Assembly: GCA_000733355.1 (NCBI GenBank)
Contig: JNVV01000045.1
Span: forward strand, 232,965-285,520
Length of the DNA: 52,556 bases
Direction of reading: 5' to 3'
From: Falciphora oryzae
Taxonomy: Eukaryota > Ascomycota > Sordariomycetes > Magnaporthales > Magnaporthaceae
The notes beneath the pieces are model-generated. The model did not search any database. It saw only the letters and a list, made by a program, of their open reading frames with translations, and was not told the DNA's origin. How positions within the stretch are numbered: position 1 is the first letter of the stretch; every line of letters starts with the position of its first letter. A program made the translations under genes and the position numbers. Below are positions 24,212 to 36,334 of this stretch, one piece after another.

Positions 24212-26495
24212 TTTGAAATCGGCGAGATTCAAACCGCAGCGTCAATGGATCACGGCATGGGCAGGGCAATTCCTAAGATTGACACCAGGTATTTGGATAC
24301 AAGAAGCGTGCCGCCCGAGCTGCCGGGTCGGTCGGCGGTATATTTTTTTGGTGGTCTGAGCTTCGCATTGCATTTGGGAGAATACACGTCATTCGATGGA
24401 TCTAAGCATGCAAAGGAACCTCGTTTGGAACTTCTGCATGTCGCGCGGGCTGCTGCGGGGGAGCACGAGCAAAGTGGTCAGTGCGTTTCGGGGGACCAGC
24501 AAGGGACAACAACGGATGTCCATTCAGGTCAACGTCGTGAACTGCCCAGCTGGAGAGAAAACCACGTGCAAGCTGGTCAATAAGGTGAGCGCACAGGGTC
24601 GGATGAAATAGCTGGTCAGAGCCCAACAGCACTGAGAACGCAGGTCTCGTGGTTTCTGCCTGAGTAGGTGCGCTCTGGCAACAGATGGGGGACACATCGC
24701 GTGACGGCAGCTGACCACCATAGAATTCGCTAGACTTGCTTTTCCGGTAGACAGCGCCAGCACGAGAAAATAAAAATGGTTCGGGCGTCGATGGGGGCCG
24801 TTGGAAATATGAGGGCGCTACGAAGACCAGTAAGAATGAGAGTTATAAATACCAGGAATGTGCTGGTGTGCAAGGCTTGCAGGTACTACGTAAACCCTCC
24901 GCCCCGCCCGTCGTTCCCGCAACCCAGCGCAGAATGAAAAAGCGATTATCTCGGCCGCGGCCATGGTTTCCCTGGAAGATGTTATGCCTTGACTCACAAT
25001 GTGATGTGACCAACTAAGCCAAGGTGATGCAGCCAAGCGCCGGTCCACCATGGCGGCCAACGAGCGATCTCGGACGACCTCAGCAGCGGCATTAGTCGGT
25101 GCTGCTGGCGGTGAGGTCGGCAGCTCGGGGCTGGTGACAGGCCGGCCGCGGCCATGCTGTGTGAGGGGTTCGGCGCTGGAGGTTGTTGGCTGTCTGATCC
25201 GGTAGGTGGCCGCCCCGTCCCGTCCGAACTGTGAAGCCCGCGCGCGACAAGGCCTCCTCCAGATGCTGCTCGACTCAGCTTTTCGTCGGGACTTCCCAGG
25301 TGGCCAGACGGGGTCGCCGTGGCCACACTTGAGTGTCCGTCTCCGCGGCCAGTCATGCATTCGCCGGCAGTGTTTGTGGTTTGGAATGACATCCCCGTCA
25401 GGGTCTCGGAATGCACCCCCAGCTGGGCGCACGTGGCGTGCATCACCGAGCTTTGCCATCCCGTTGTCTTTGATTCATGGGTTAGTGCGCGCGGGGTGTC
25501 ACTGGGAGACTGTTTTCACTCGTTGGGGGGTCGGGAGACCTCAACTGTGCGGTGTGATGTGTGTCTGCGTGCTGTGCTGTGTGCTGTGTGCTGTATTAAA
25601 TGCTTCCAGTCCGCTGCCCGCGAGCAGAAGCGGCGTGCGCTCAGCGTCGATTCATTCACCAGACTCAACCAATTCAGGGCTCCTGCTCGCCGAGTGGAGT
25701 GTTGCGTTGCACCAAACGAGGCTGAAAGCGGCAAAAGAGCCCCACCCCGCCGGCGGTCCCGTCTCGCCTCCCACTGAGCCCAGCGGCTGTTGCCCGCCCA
25801 AGCAGCTTGCGGCCCAGTCAAGCGTCTTGGGAAATCTCAGCACGTCCTGTCCATCACGCAACTCAACCCAGCGACAAGAACCCAACGCTGGATTCGACAC
25901 CTGCCGGGCAGCAATCATCCAGAACCTCGAACCCCCCGGCCAAAGAGCCCAGCTGCTTCCATCAGGGCAGCCCAAACCGGTTTGGGCTGGTTGTTGAACT
26001 GCGTGGTCGGACTCGCAGGCGTGCATCCGTGCCGACGACCTTGGCCTCGAGCTGTCCTCGCCTTAGGTCAGGTTCCCTCCTGCGACCAGGCGAACGGGAC
26101 CCCGCTTGTGTCCTCCATTTGAATCAACTCAAGGTTGACGTACCTGCTCGTAACCGCCCACCAACCTCTCGTCGTGTTTTTATCCGCCTAACCCTACCTA
26201 CCGCCCAAACCACATCTCGCTTTGATACGCGCTTCCGCCGCGCTTTCGGCCTTCTTTCTTGTCCATTGCCCGCCGGTTCGTCCTTGCGACCTCTGCGCAG
26301 GTGCCGTTCGGCTGCTGGCCGTGATTCGACTGCCTCGGTCGGGCTCCCCCAACGCGCGCAAACAAGCGACAGAATCAAGCACCGGGGATCACCACCCGGC
26401 ATCCCGTCCATCACCCGTCGACCCTATATCTCCCGGCCTAGCCATCTGGCCCTGACGGTTGACGCCCTATCCGTATCCGGCCATCGACGCGCGCC
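24212..26495. other. Divergent intergenic region, AIM18 and GRR1
   Basis: These 2.3 kb contain the AIM18 promoter on the left and what is probably a long GRR1 leader on the right. A short GTGCTGT-type microsatellite lies at 25571-25594. Long frames on both strands (25206-25997, 24818-25459) show no domain and unusual composition. I do not call them. Confidence 0.45.
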
Positions 26496-29241
26496 ATGTC
26501 GTCCGTTACCGGACCCGGGCCTGGGCCCGACGCCTCCCAGGCCGGCCTCGCGACGCGACCCGAGAGGAGACAGCCCCATCCGCAAGCGCCGTCGCTCGAC
26601 GCTATCGCGACGCAGACCGAAGCCCAAGACTCGCGGTCTTCCTCCTCGACCAACTCGCCGGCGCCGAACGAAATCGAGGAGTCTGACTTCTACCTCGGCT
26701 CCAACGACTCGCAATCGTCACTCGGCGTCCCCAACCTCCAGGACATGCAGGTCACCGACGATGTCAATTGCCTGCCGCCCATCAACCGTCTGCCCAACGA
26801 GATTCTCATCAGCATATTCTCGCGCCTGTCGTCCCCGGCCGACCAGCTCCGCTGCATGCTCACCTGCAAGCGCTGGGCTAAGAACACGGTTGACCAGTTG
26901 TGGCATCGCCCCTCGTGCACCAGCTGGGAGAAGCATTCGATGATCTGCCAAACACTCGGTCAAGAGGCCCCGTACTTTGCGTACCCTCACTTCATCAAGC
27001 GCCTCAACCTTGCCGCCCTCGCCGATAAGGTCAACGATGGCAGCGTCTTGCCCCTGTCCGTTTGCAACCGCGTCGAGCGCCTCACCCTGACGAGCTGCAA
27101 GGGCCTCACCGACTCGGGCCTGATTGCCCTGGTCCAGGACAACAGCCACCTGCTGGCGCTTGACATGTCGTGCGTCGATCAGATCACCGATACCTCCATC
27201 CTCGCCATCGCCGAGCACTGCAAGAGGCTCCAAGGCCTCAACGTCTCGGGCTGCACGCGCATCTCCAATGAAAGCATGGCGGTCCTTGCTCAGAGCTGTC
27301 GCTACATCAAGCGGGTGTGTATTCTTTGCAGCGACCTTCACAGCCGCCGCAACGTTGTAGTTCTTTTGCTAACCGGTGGCGCTCGGAACAGCTTAAACTC
27401 AACGACTGCAGGCAGCTTGGCGACATGGCAATCCAGGCCTTTGCGGAGAACTGTCCCAACCTGCTCGAGATTGACCTGATGCAGTGTCGCCAAGTTGGCA
27501 ACGCTTCAATCACCAGCGTCCTGTCCAAGGCCCTGTCACTCCGTGAGCTTCGCCTCGTCTTCTGCGAGCTGATCGATGACGGCGCATTCCTGTCGCTCCC
27601 GAATACCCGATTCGAGCACCTGCGCATCCTCGATCTGACGTCGTGTTCGCAGTTGACGGACCGTGCCGTAGAGAAGATCATCAACGTCGCCCCGCGTGTG
27701 CGCAACCTTGTTCTGTCCAAGTGCAGGAACATCACGGACGCCGCCGTGTATGCGATTGCCGAACTTGGAAAGAACCTGCACTACGTGCATCTAGGCCACT
27801 GCCACAACATCACGGACGAGGCTGTCAAGAAACTGGTCGCCAAGTGCAACAGGATCCGGTATATAGACCTCGGCTGCTGCACCCATCTGACCGACGACTC
27901 GGTGACCCAACTGGCAACGCTGCCGAAGCTGAAGAGGATTGGCCTCGTCAAGTGCTCTGGCATCACGGACGAGAGCATTTTTGCTCTGGCTAAAGCCAAT
28001 CAACGCCACCGTCAGCGCCGAGATGTGCAGGGAAACCCAATCCAGAACTCGTACTACAGCCAGAGCAGCCTCGAGCGCGTTCACCTGAGCTACTGCACGA
28101 ACTTGACTCTGAAGGTAAGCTCCCTCCACCACCGCCGCATACAGCCGCTATCTCGTTCCCAGGGTCGCCACAGTATGCTAACCTTACACGCGCCAAACAG
28201 GGTATCGTAAGGCTTCTGAACTCGTGCCCGCGCCTGACCCACCTCAGCTTGACTGGCGTGCAGGCCTTCCTTCGGGAGGACCTTAGCGCGTTCTGCCGAG
28301 ACGCACCACCAGGTATGGGGAGATTTTGTCAAACTCTGAACGGGTCCAGCCCATTCTCCCGGGACAATACTAATCACGGCCGTTGTCGCTCTTGTGCAGA
28401 ATTCACGGAGCATCAACGCCAAGTATTCTTGGTGTTCTCGGGCGATGGCGTCAAGAACCTCCGACGGTACCTCAACTCACCCGCCTTCGCGGACTTGCAC
28501 GAGAACAGGGGTCCCGCTTTCCAGAGCAGGAGACATTCTCTGCCTGGCGGTGGGCCCCTTGTCCCGGGAACGAATCACCTCCAGGCCGCATTGGATGCTT
28601 CGTTTGATGCCGAGGAACAGGAGCCGGATGCGATTGACGACGACGACGGCATGGAAGACGGGGAGGGCATGGTCGTTGACGCACAGCCATTCATCAACGA
28701 CAACATGGCCCTGAACCCCGGCATTCCGACCTTTACGCACTATGCGATTGCGGGAGCAACAGGCTCCCCTCAGCCGCCTCCACCGCCCCCAGCTCCGGGA
28801 GCGCCTGGACAGCAGTTTGCCCCAGGTGGTGTTTTCCCCGGCGCTGGCTTCGGTGGGCCAGGGTATCACCATCATCCATTCGTGCTCACCGCGGACTCGG
28901 ACACGCCCACGCCCACGCCTCCCCCTTACTCTCACGGCGCCACTCTAGAGGCTGGATTGGCGGGGCCTTCTGCGGGCATTTCCGGCTCCGGCGCGAGCGC
29001 CGCACACGCCGTCCAGGCGCATACGCACGGCGACCTTGGAATCTCGACGTCATCCATTGCGCCGGTCGCTCGTCAATCTGCCTCGGGGGCCGGCCCTATC
29101 AGCTCTAGTGCAGGACCAAGCACGGCGCCCTTACAGAGCATCGCTGGCCTCGCCAGCATCCGCGAAGATACGCCGAGCGAGCTGCCTGACGCGGAGGGAA
29201 GCCCTGCCAGCTCGAGCGGCAATAGTCCTCCGCACGCCTGA
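26496..29241 (+). CDS. GRR1: GRR1-like F-box/LRR protein, substrate receptor of SCF ubiquitin ligase
   Basis: This protein recruits phosphorylated substrates such as G1 cyclins and nutrient-signalling factors to the SCF ubiquitin ligase. Four exons, 26496-27314, 27392-28114, 28201-28312 and 28400-29241, sum to 2496 bp, giving 831 aa. Residues 1-95 are low-complexity. The F-box is at about 97-140 (LPPINRLPNEILISIFSRL). About 12 cysteine-containing leucine-rich repeats run from 167 to 550, with repeated LTDSG, ITDTS, LTDRA and ITDEA cores. From about 555 to the end the tail is disordered: an acidic stretch (EEQEPDAIDDDDGMEDGEG), poly-Pro and Ser/Ala-rich parts. Introns are GT-AG with matched phases. 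The first donor GTGTGT joins KR to LKLNDCRQLGDM. The long C-terminal tail is typical of filamentous fungi. The assignment is secure. Confidence 0.96.
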
Positions 29242-31564
29242 GCCAGTCATTCCCCATTGCTTCGCCCTTTCACCGTTCTCAGAAGGCCGTTAATACTCTG
29301 TGCACCTGATAGATGTTTCGGCGCAACAGGGCCGTCGTCATTTATCGATACGTATATTTTTCTTTTCTTTTCTCGGAAGGGTCACAACAGACCACATGAG
29401 CTTCCATCGGATTCGTTACCAGCACAGATTTCCTTGGGGCGCATGGGAAGGCACCATAAAACCGTACTTGTTAAGCATTGTCATCCTTGTGAGACTGGAG
29501 CTCTCTTACCACACTTGTTTTCAACCTCGCCTGTTTTTGTTTTCTTTTTTCTTACCCTCTTGCATATTCCTTACATTTGATTTTCTCCTCCGCGTCTGTT
29601 GGTTTTGGGCGATCCCGTGTGTTTCCCAGTGTAGGACGGCGGTTCGATTTGGCAGAGGCGGGCATCAGCAGATGCAGCATACGAAGAAGGAAGGATAGAC
29701 GTCTGTATACGCCATGCGGGCTGGGTCATGTTGATTTCTTGTTTTGTCTTCCTTTTTCTTCCTGTTGTTGTTCTGTCGATAGCATATACATACGGCTGCG
29801 AGGCTTGCGCAGAAGAGAGTCTGACTCTTACCCCCTGAGGCGAATGTTTGGCGGCTGTTGTCCTATTGGTATCGTTGTGCTACATTCTCTGGCGGTATAG
29901 AAGTCGGCCTCGTGTTTGATCATTGGAGTACACCTAAGGGAGCCGCCCTGGCGCAAAGGGTCAGTCAAGTGGACAGACGGGTAACGTGGTCATGCATCTG
30001 TGCACTTGGATCAAGAAGAGCCTTGGGCACGGTTTAGGAGACAGCGAGAGAGCATACTGCATCAAGTTCAATGTCAGAACAATATTTTTTTTTTTCTTAG
30101 CAGGGTGCCCATCACCCTGCCTGGCTGACGTACGCCATTGCGGAGAGTCGAGCGCGTCAGCGTAAAAGTTCGAGCACGCGAAGAGGGAAAAAGGGCCGAG
30201 AGGGAGTGGGCCGACCAGGAAGATGGTAAGTGGCCTCGAGATGAGAGTGCTAACCCACGAGCGCGCCCGGGTTTCCGGTTCGGGTATCCCTCGAGCAGCT
30301 GGGTAGGTACGTACCCAGGATGCCCGACCCTTTGTGCGCAGTGCGTGCATTCACGCCTCCTCCTGCACGCATCCATATGCCCGTCATGTTCAGACCAACG
30401 CCAACGGTCCAAGTTCTTGGCAGGGGGGCTGAGAGCGTCGTCGTCGCGCCGGCAGCGCATTGGCTCGGAGCTGGAATTGTGGGGGGAAGGAGCAGACGTT
30501 TGTGTGGGGGACCACCCAGCAAGAACAAGCTTTCGCGAGGCAGTGCCAGACTGAAGAAAGCTCCACTGCAGCGAAAAGAGGCAAACAAGCTGAAGCTGGG
30601 CTAACCTGGCTCGCAGGAGGGCCCCGGCCAGAGCCCCAATATCACTGCGCCTGTCAACCGGCCATCTCGAGACTATGAGCGATATACAAGCACGCTGTTA
30701 CGCCTCTACGCCGCCCGCTAATTTCAGACGCCCTTCCCACCGCGCCCACTGCGTCACCCGCCCACGCCCGTCCCTCGAGGAATTTTGACCAAAACAGCAG
30801 CGGCAGTCCGCGGATGCGATGTGCCTTTCCCTTCTGCTGCCGACTCGCGTGCCCGCTGGAGTCATGGCTTCCTGGCTGGCCACCTACTACCGGCTCACCG
30901 ACTCTGTGGCCCAGCCACCAGACCTTTGCCGCTCTCCTCTCCCTGTGCCTCCCCGTCGCTCGCCTCTGCAGCTCTGCCCCCAAGGTCCCTCCCCAATCTC
31001 TCGCCTCGTGTCGTCAGTGTTGCATTGCATGCGTGTGCTTCGGCTACATGGTAGTAGAATCGGGATGGACTGTCACAGGGAAGAGGCCTCCTGCTGGCTC
31101 CTCGCTCCCATTCTCCTGCTGCGCCTGGGACAAAAACTGGAACTTGGCCGCTGGACGGCTGCCCCCTGAGCCTCGACTGTTACATGCTCCGCTCCCTCGA
31201 TTGTGTTCGCCCTTCTAATATCAATCACGTACCGGCAGTGTGGGGATCCCCCGGACGCACTGGACTCGCCGGCGTGTCGGAGTAAGACGGCTCCCGCACG
31301 AATTTCCGTGCTGGAATCTTCGTCCACCTACCCCCGTGATGGGATATTAGAACAAATAGTATTTGTTCGGCCGCGGCTCTCCCTCAAGTATAAAGAGCGC
31401 TGAGACGCCTACCCCTTGACGGCCTGAGTCTTGGTGCCTGTCTGCTCTTAACCTTGTTCCTATCCCATCTCATCCCGCCTCCGTGTCTTCCTTTCTTTTT
31501 CTTTCTCCCTCCAACCCCTGGATTCTTCTTAGCTGCTTCGCCCTGAGCGAAAGGCTTGCCCCTA
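29242..31564. other. Intergenic region, GRR1 to P-type ATPase
   Basis: These 2.3 kb hold the T-rich GRR1 3' region (about 29330-29600), a 13-T run near 30085-30097 and the ATPase promoter. CT-rich tracts at 31480-31530 are typical fungal leader sequence. No gene is supported. Confidence 0.45.
31389..31395 (+). promoter_or_regulatory. TATA box of the P-type ATPase gene
   Basis: TATAAAG lies 170 bp upstream of the start codon at 31565. A CT-rich initiator-like tract (about 31480-31530) lies between them. Position and context fit a core promoter. Confidence 0.5.
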
Positions 31565-34500
31565 ATGGATCGCATAGAGGCTGCTCAGCCTGACACGCCC
31601 GCCTCGCCTGTCCGCCAGGGGATCAAATGGCAGCCCACAGACGAGGAGGCCGGGCAGGGCCAGAAAGGGCGCCCGCAGCTACGAAGGGCGCACTCTCGCG
31701 GCTCACTGTCGATCCATAGCGTCCATTCAAGATCTGGTGACATCGATCCATCTGCAGCTATCCCGATCCAATACCGCACCCTGTAAGCTCAAGCCTGGCT
31801 GGACGACACCGACAACACGGGTCTACAAGGAAGCCGCTGTGTTGCATGTGTCTTTTAGTGTGCCTGCTCTGACCATGCTGGCGGTGGTTGTTCAGATCCA
31901 TCGACGTCGAGGACTACCAGGCCAACGCCGCGCAAGCAAAAAAGAAGGATGCGGTGGCGACAGGTGAGACTTTCCCTTCCAGAGTGACATTTTATGTTTG
32001 CGCGGCCACTCATTCTCCCCTGAATGAGTATTTGGACATGTCTTTCTGATGCCTTTATCCCCTTTTTGATCACATTTAGATCTTGCGGACCTCGAATGGC
32101 ACACCATCACGGTGGAGGAGCTCGTGCGCCGGCTCTCCAGCTCCCTCAAGGACGGCCTCTCAGACGAGCAGGTGCAGCGGCGGGTCAAGCAGTACGGCAA
32201 GAACGCGCCCACGCCGCCGCAGTCGCGGCGCGTGCGGCAGACGCTGGGCTACTTCTTCAAGGGCTTCGGCCCTATTCTCCTCACGGGCTCGATCCTGGTC
32301 TTCATCGCCTGGAAGCCCCTGGGCAGCCCGCCGCAGACGGCCAACCTGGCGCTGGCCATCGTCCTGCTCGCCGTCTTCTTCATCCAGGCCGGCTTCAACA
32401 TGTGGCAGGACTGGTCCAGCTCCCGCGTCATGGCCTCCATCAAGACCATGCTCCCGGACGAATGCCTCGCGCTCCGCGACGGCGTCCAGCGGGACCTGCT
32501 GGCGCAGGACGTCGTGCCTGGTGATGTTGTCGTCATCAAGGCGGGGAACAAGCTGCCGGCCGACGTCCGCTTTTGCGAGGTCTCGTCTGATGCCAAGTTT
32601 GATCGCTCCGTTTTGACTGGTACGGTTGACATTTTACCATCCTCGTCCCTTTTCCTACAGCAATGGGTCCCCAAACTAACCTCGGCTGTTTCTGTTTCAC
32701 AGGTGAATCTGTCCCGATTTCCGCCTCAGTAGACTCGACCGACAACAACTACCTGGAAACACGATGCATAGGCCTCCAAGGCACGCACTGCGTAGCGGGG
32801 ACTTGCCTCGGAGTCGTGGTGGCCACGGGAGACAGGACTGTGTTTGGCCGGATTGCAAAGCTCACCAGCGAGCCGAAGAAGGGCATGACCACTCTGGAGA
32901 AGGAGGTGGCCAACTTCGTCTGGATCAGTAAGCGGCTCCCATGGTGCCTGGAGATATCCGTTCACTGAGACGAAAACTAACGTCGCTACTCCCAAGTCTG
33001 TTCCATCATGCTGCTGATGATCGTGCTGGTCATTGCACTGTGGTGAGTCTTGAAATATTATTACATGTGCCCTGGGCTTGACGACGGGTTGAGCAAGCCC
33101 TCGCACCGATAGTCGCTAACCAATGCTTGAATCCAAAATCAGGGCTGGCTGGCTGCGGAAAGAGCATCCCGACTGGATCAACGTGCCCAACCTCATCGTC
33201 AGCTGCGTGTCCGTCGCCGTGGCTTTCATCCCCGAGGGTCTCCCGGTGGCACTGACGGCCAGCTTGACCATCAGTGCTAACATGATGCGCAGGAACAAGG
33301 TCCTGTGCAAGTCTCTCAAGACAGTCGAGACTCTGGGGGCCGTCTCTGTGATTTGCTCTGACAAGACGGGAACACTGACGCAGGTGAGCATTCTCCAAGA
33401 AGACGGAGCCCCTGGTATACGACTCACGTTACTGATACTGTCCCAAAGAACAAAATGGTGGTTACGGAAGCGGCTGTTGCAGGCCAGATCATGACGGCAG
33501 AGGAGGCGCACGACACGCTCCTCGCAAACCGCTCCGCCTCAGAGCTGGCGGGGAACGCTCTGGAGCAGCTCCGGACGGTGGCTGGGCTCTGCAACGCAGG
33601 CGAGTTCGACGCGGCCACGCAGCACCTGGAGCTCAAGGAGCGCCGGGTTAGGGGCGACGCCACTGACCAGGCTATCCTGCGCTTCGCCGAGAGCCTCGGG
33701 TCCGTGGCTGAGTCGAGACGCTTCTGGCACACCCGTTTCGACCTAGCCTTCAACAGCAAGAACAAATTCATGGTGCGCGTGTTTAGCAATGCCAACCGCG
33801 CCGGGCTCGCCGACGCCATCCCTACCGACACCTGCGCCATATTCGAGCCGGGGGACCTGCTCCTCACCATCAAGGGAGCACCCGACGTCCTGCTTCCTAG
33901 GTGCTCCCGTTACGTGGGCAAGTCGGGCGCCTCCATCACCCTGACGCCGGCCATGCTGGAAAAGATCGAGAAGATCAAGAACGACTGGTCGGCGCAGGGT
34001 CGGCGCGTGCTCTTGCTGGCCCACAAACCCATCTCCCGGAGCTCGCTCAAGAACTCGGTCCTGTCCTCGGGCTTCGAGCGCGAGATGACGGAGCACGCCG
34101 CCTCGGGCCTGACCCTGGTCGGCCTCCTGGCCATCGTGGACCCGCCGCGGCCCGAGATCCCCGACGTGGTGCAGACGCTGCGCCGCGCCGGCGTGCGCAT
34201 CTTCATGGTCACGGGCGACTTTGCCCTCACGGCCCAGGCCATCGCGAGGGAGTGCAGGATCATCACGAACCCGGACAGCGCCGTGGCCGACATCTCGGCG
34301 CTCTCGCGCGACGACGCCGTCGTGGACGCCAGGGCGGCGCCGCCTGGCAAGCACGTCAGGTTCGACTCGGACGTCGAGGCGCTGCCGACCTCGATCGTGC
34401 TCACGGGCGCCGACATGCAGACGCTGCTGCCGGAGCAGTGGGACGCGCTGGTCAAGTCGTACAGCGAGGTTGTCTTTTCGCGCACCACGCCCGAGCAGAA

Positions 34501-35704
34501 GCTCAGGATCGTCCGCGAGCTGCAGGCCCGCGGCCACGTCGTCGGTATGACTGGCGACGGCGTCAACGATGCGCCCGCCCTTCGGGCCGCTGATGTGGGC
34601 ATTGCTGTCGGCGGCGGGTCGGACATCGCCGTCGAGGCTGCCGACATGGTCCTCCTCGATTCGTTCGGGTCTGTTGTTGAGGCTGTGAGATATGGCCGGA
34701 CCAGTGAGTCTCTTTTTTGTGTGATCCTTTGGCTTGTCAGAGCTGCGCAAACCCCTTGCTCTTATCACCAAGACGCATATATCTAACGTCATTTGACTCT
34801 ACAGCGTTCGATAACCTTAAGAAAACTATCGCCTACCTGCTCCCCGCCGGCAGCTTTTCCGAGTTCTGGCCCGTCATGACCAACGTCGCCTTTGGCTTGC
34901 CGCAGATCCTGAGCAGCTTCCTCATGATTATCATTTGGTGGGAATTATCCATTTATGTGGCCTTTGATGGAAGTACATTTGCTGATATGTTCCTCCGTCT
35001 ACAGCTGCTTCACCGACAGCCTCGCCGCCACGTCGCTCGCGTACGAGAAGCCCGAGGCCGACGTGCTGCTGCGGCCCCCGCGCCGCGTCGGCGTCGACCA
35101 CCTGGTGGACTGGAAGCTGATCGTGCAGAGCTACGGCGTCGTCGGCATGATGGAGACCACGGCGTCCTTTGGCATGTCGTACTGGTACCTCCAGCGCCAG
35201 GGCATCTCCTTCTCCCAGATCTGGTTCGCCTTTGGCGCCCTGCCGCCCAACATGGACCCGGCGTTTTACGCGTACCAGCTCAAGGTGGCCAGCTCGATAT
35301 ACTTTGTCACCCTTGTCGTCATGTAAGTTTTGTTTCCCTCTCGGCTCGGGCCATTTGGTGCCTTGTCTCCTTTTTGATAGGGCCTTTTCTAACGTCGCAT
35401 CAGGCAATGGTTCAACCTCCTCGCGGTGCGCACGCGCACCCTGTCCCTGTTCCAGCACGTGCCCGTCGGCAACAAGGAGACGCAGAACCTGTGGCTGTTC
35501 CCCGCCGTCGCCTTCGCGCTCGTCATGGCCTTCTTCTGGCTCTACGTGCCCGCTCTGCAGGCCGTCATCGACACCACCCCCGTCCCCGTCGAGTACTGGT
35601 TCCTGCCCATGACGTTCGGCCTCGCCATCCTGCTGCTCGACGAGGCCCGTAAGTTCTGCGTCAGGACGTGGCCGCGCGGCTTCCTGGCCAGGGTGGCCTG
35701 GTAG
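31565..35704 (+). CDS. P-type cation ATPase, Na+/K+-ATPase-like (P2C) fungal group
   Basis: This is an ATP-driven cation pump with an aspartyl-phosphate intermediate. Ten exons: 31565-31782, 31896-31963, 32080-32619, 32703-32927, 32997-33042, 33143-33383, 33449-34703, 34805-34937, 35005-35322 and 35404-35704. They sum to 3345 bp, giving 1114 aa. Motifs in order are the actuator TGES (275-278), PEGLP in the fourth span (396-400), SDKTGTLTQ with the phosphorylated Asp at about 439, KGAPDVLL in the nucleotide-binding domain, MVTGD, and MTGDGVNDAPA in the hinge. The segment from LETRCIGLQGTHCVAGTC to GRIAKLTSEP resembles Na+/K+-ATPase alpha chains rather than PMA1 or SERCA pumps. The N-terminus is long and basic with RRAHSRGSLSIHS, a possible phosphorylation site. 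Transported ions are not known from sequence. All junctions are GT-AG and in phase. The fifth exon is only 46 bp. Confidence 0.93.
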
Positions 35705-36334
35705 GCAGGGGACGTGTGTTAGCCGGCTAGCCCGGGGTCGGCCGCTGCTTTCCGGTGGGATGGCAGGGGTTTCAATGTTGGAANNNNNNNNNNNNNNNNN
35801 NNNNNNNNNNNNNNNNNNNNNNNNNNNNNNNNNNNNNNNNNNNNNNNNNNNNNNNNNTTTGGCCGTAGCATTGAACGCGTCCCAACTTTGATCATGGTGA
35901 TTGTTTGGCGTTGTCGGGTTTTTGACTTTGGAAGCGGAGGCGTCCGTCATTTCGAGCGAAGCGATTACTACTTTAGCGACACACTGCCTAATTAATACAT
36001 TCCTTGGCATTTGCTCCACGAAAGGCAATCTCCTTGAGCCTTTGAGTAAAGCTGTGGACAAGGGAGCCCTAGGAAAGAAACACCTGAAATTACCAAACAT
36101 GGAGCCCCGGCTCGTAGGCAAGCAAAACAAACGCCATAAGTACCCGATATGATCCTCACGGGACAGCCACATACATGGTCAGCACCTATTCCAGTGCTTG
36201 GGTATCTATACATACAAGTACCTCCTCCTTCTTCGTTATTTTTTAAAGTTTATGAAATCCTAAGATGATGGCGAAATGCCGAGGCAGGGACAGAGCCAGC
36301 GATAACGAGACGCGGGTGCGAGTTTTGAAAATCA
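35705..36334. other. Convergent intergenic region with assembly gap
   Basis: The sequence between the ATPase and POS5 stops includes 74 Ns at 35784-35857. To the right of the gap, a plus-strand open frame (35901-36152) has fairly protein-like composition but no ATG near its start and no recognised family. The gap may hide a repeat. Confidence 0.6.

Noticed and set aside
24818..25459. 213-codon minus-strand frame
   Set aside because: No domain, Arg/Pro/Ser bias typical of chance frames, and in the AIM18-GRR1 promoter region.
25807..26943. 378-codon plus frame overlapping the start of GRR1
   Set aside because: Runs out of frame through the F-box exon and has no motif; it is a shadow plus leader sequence.
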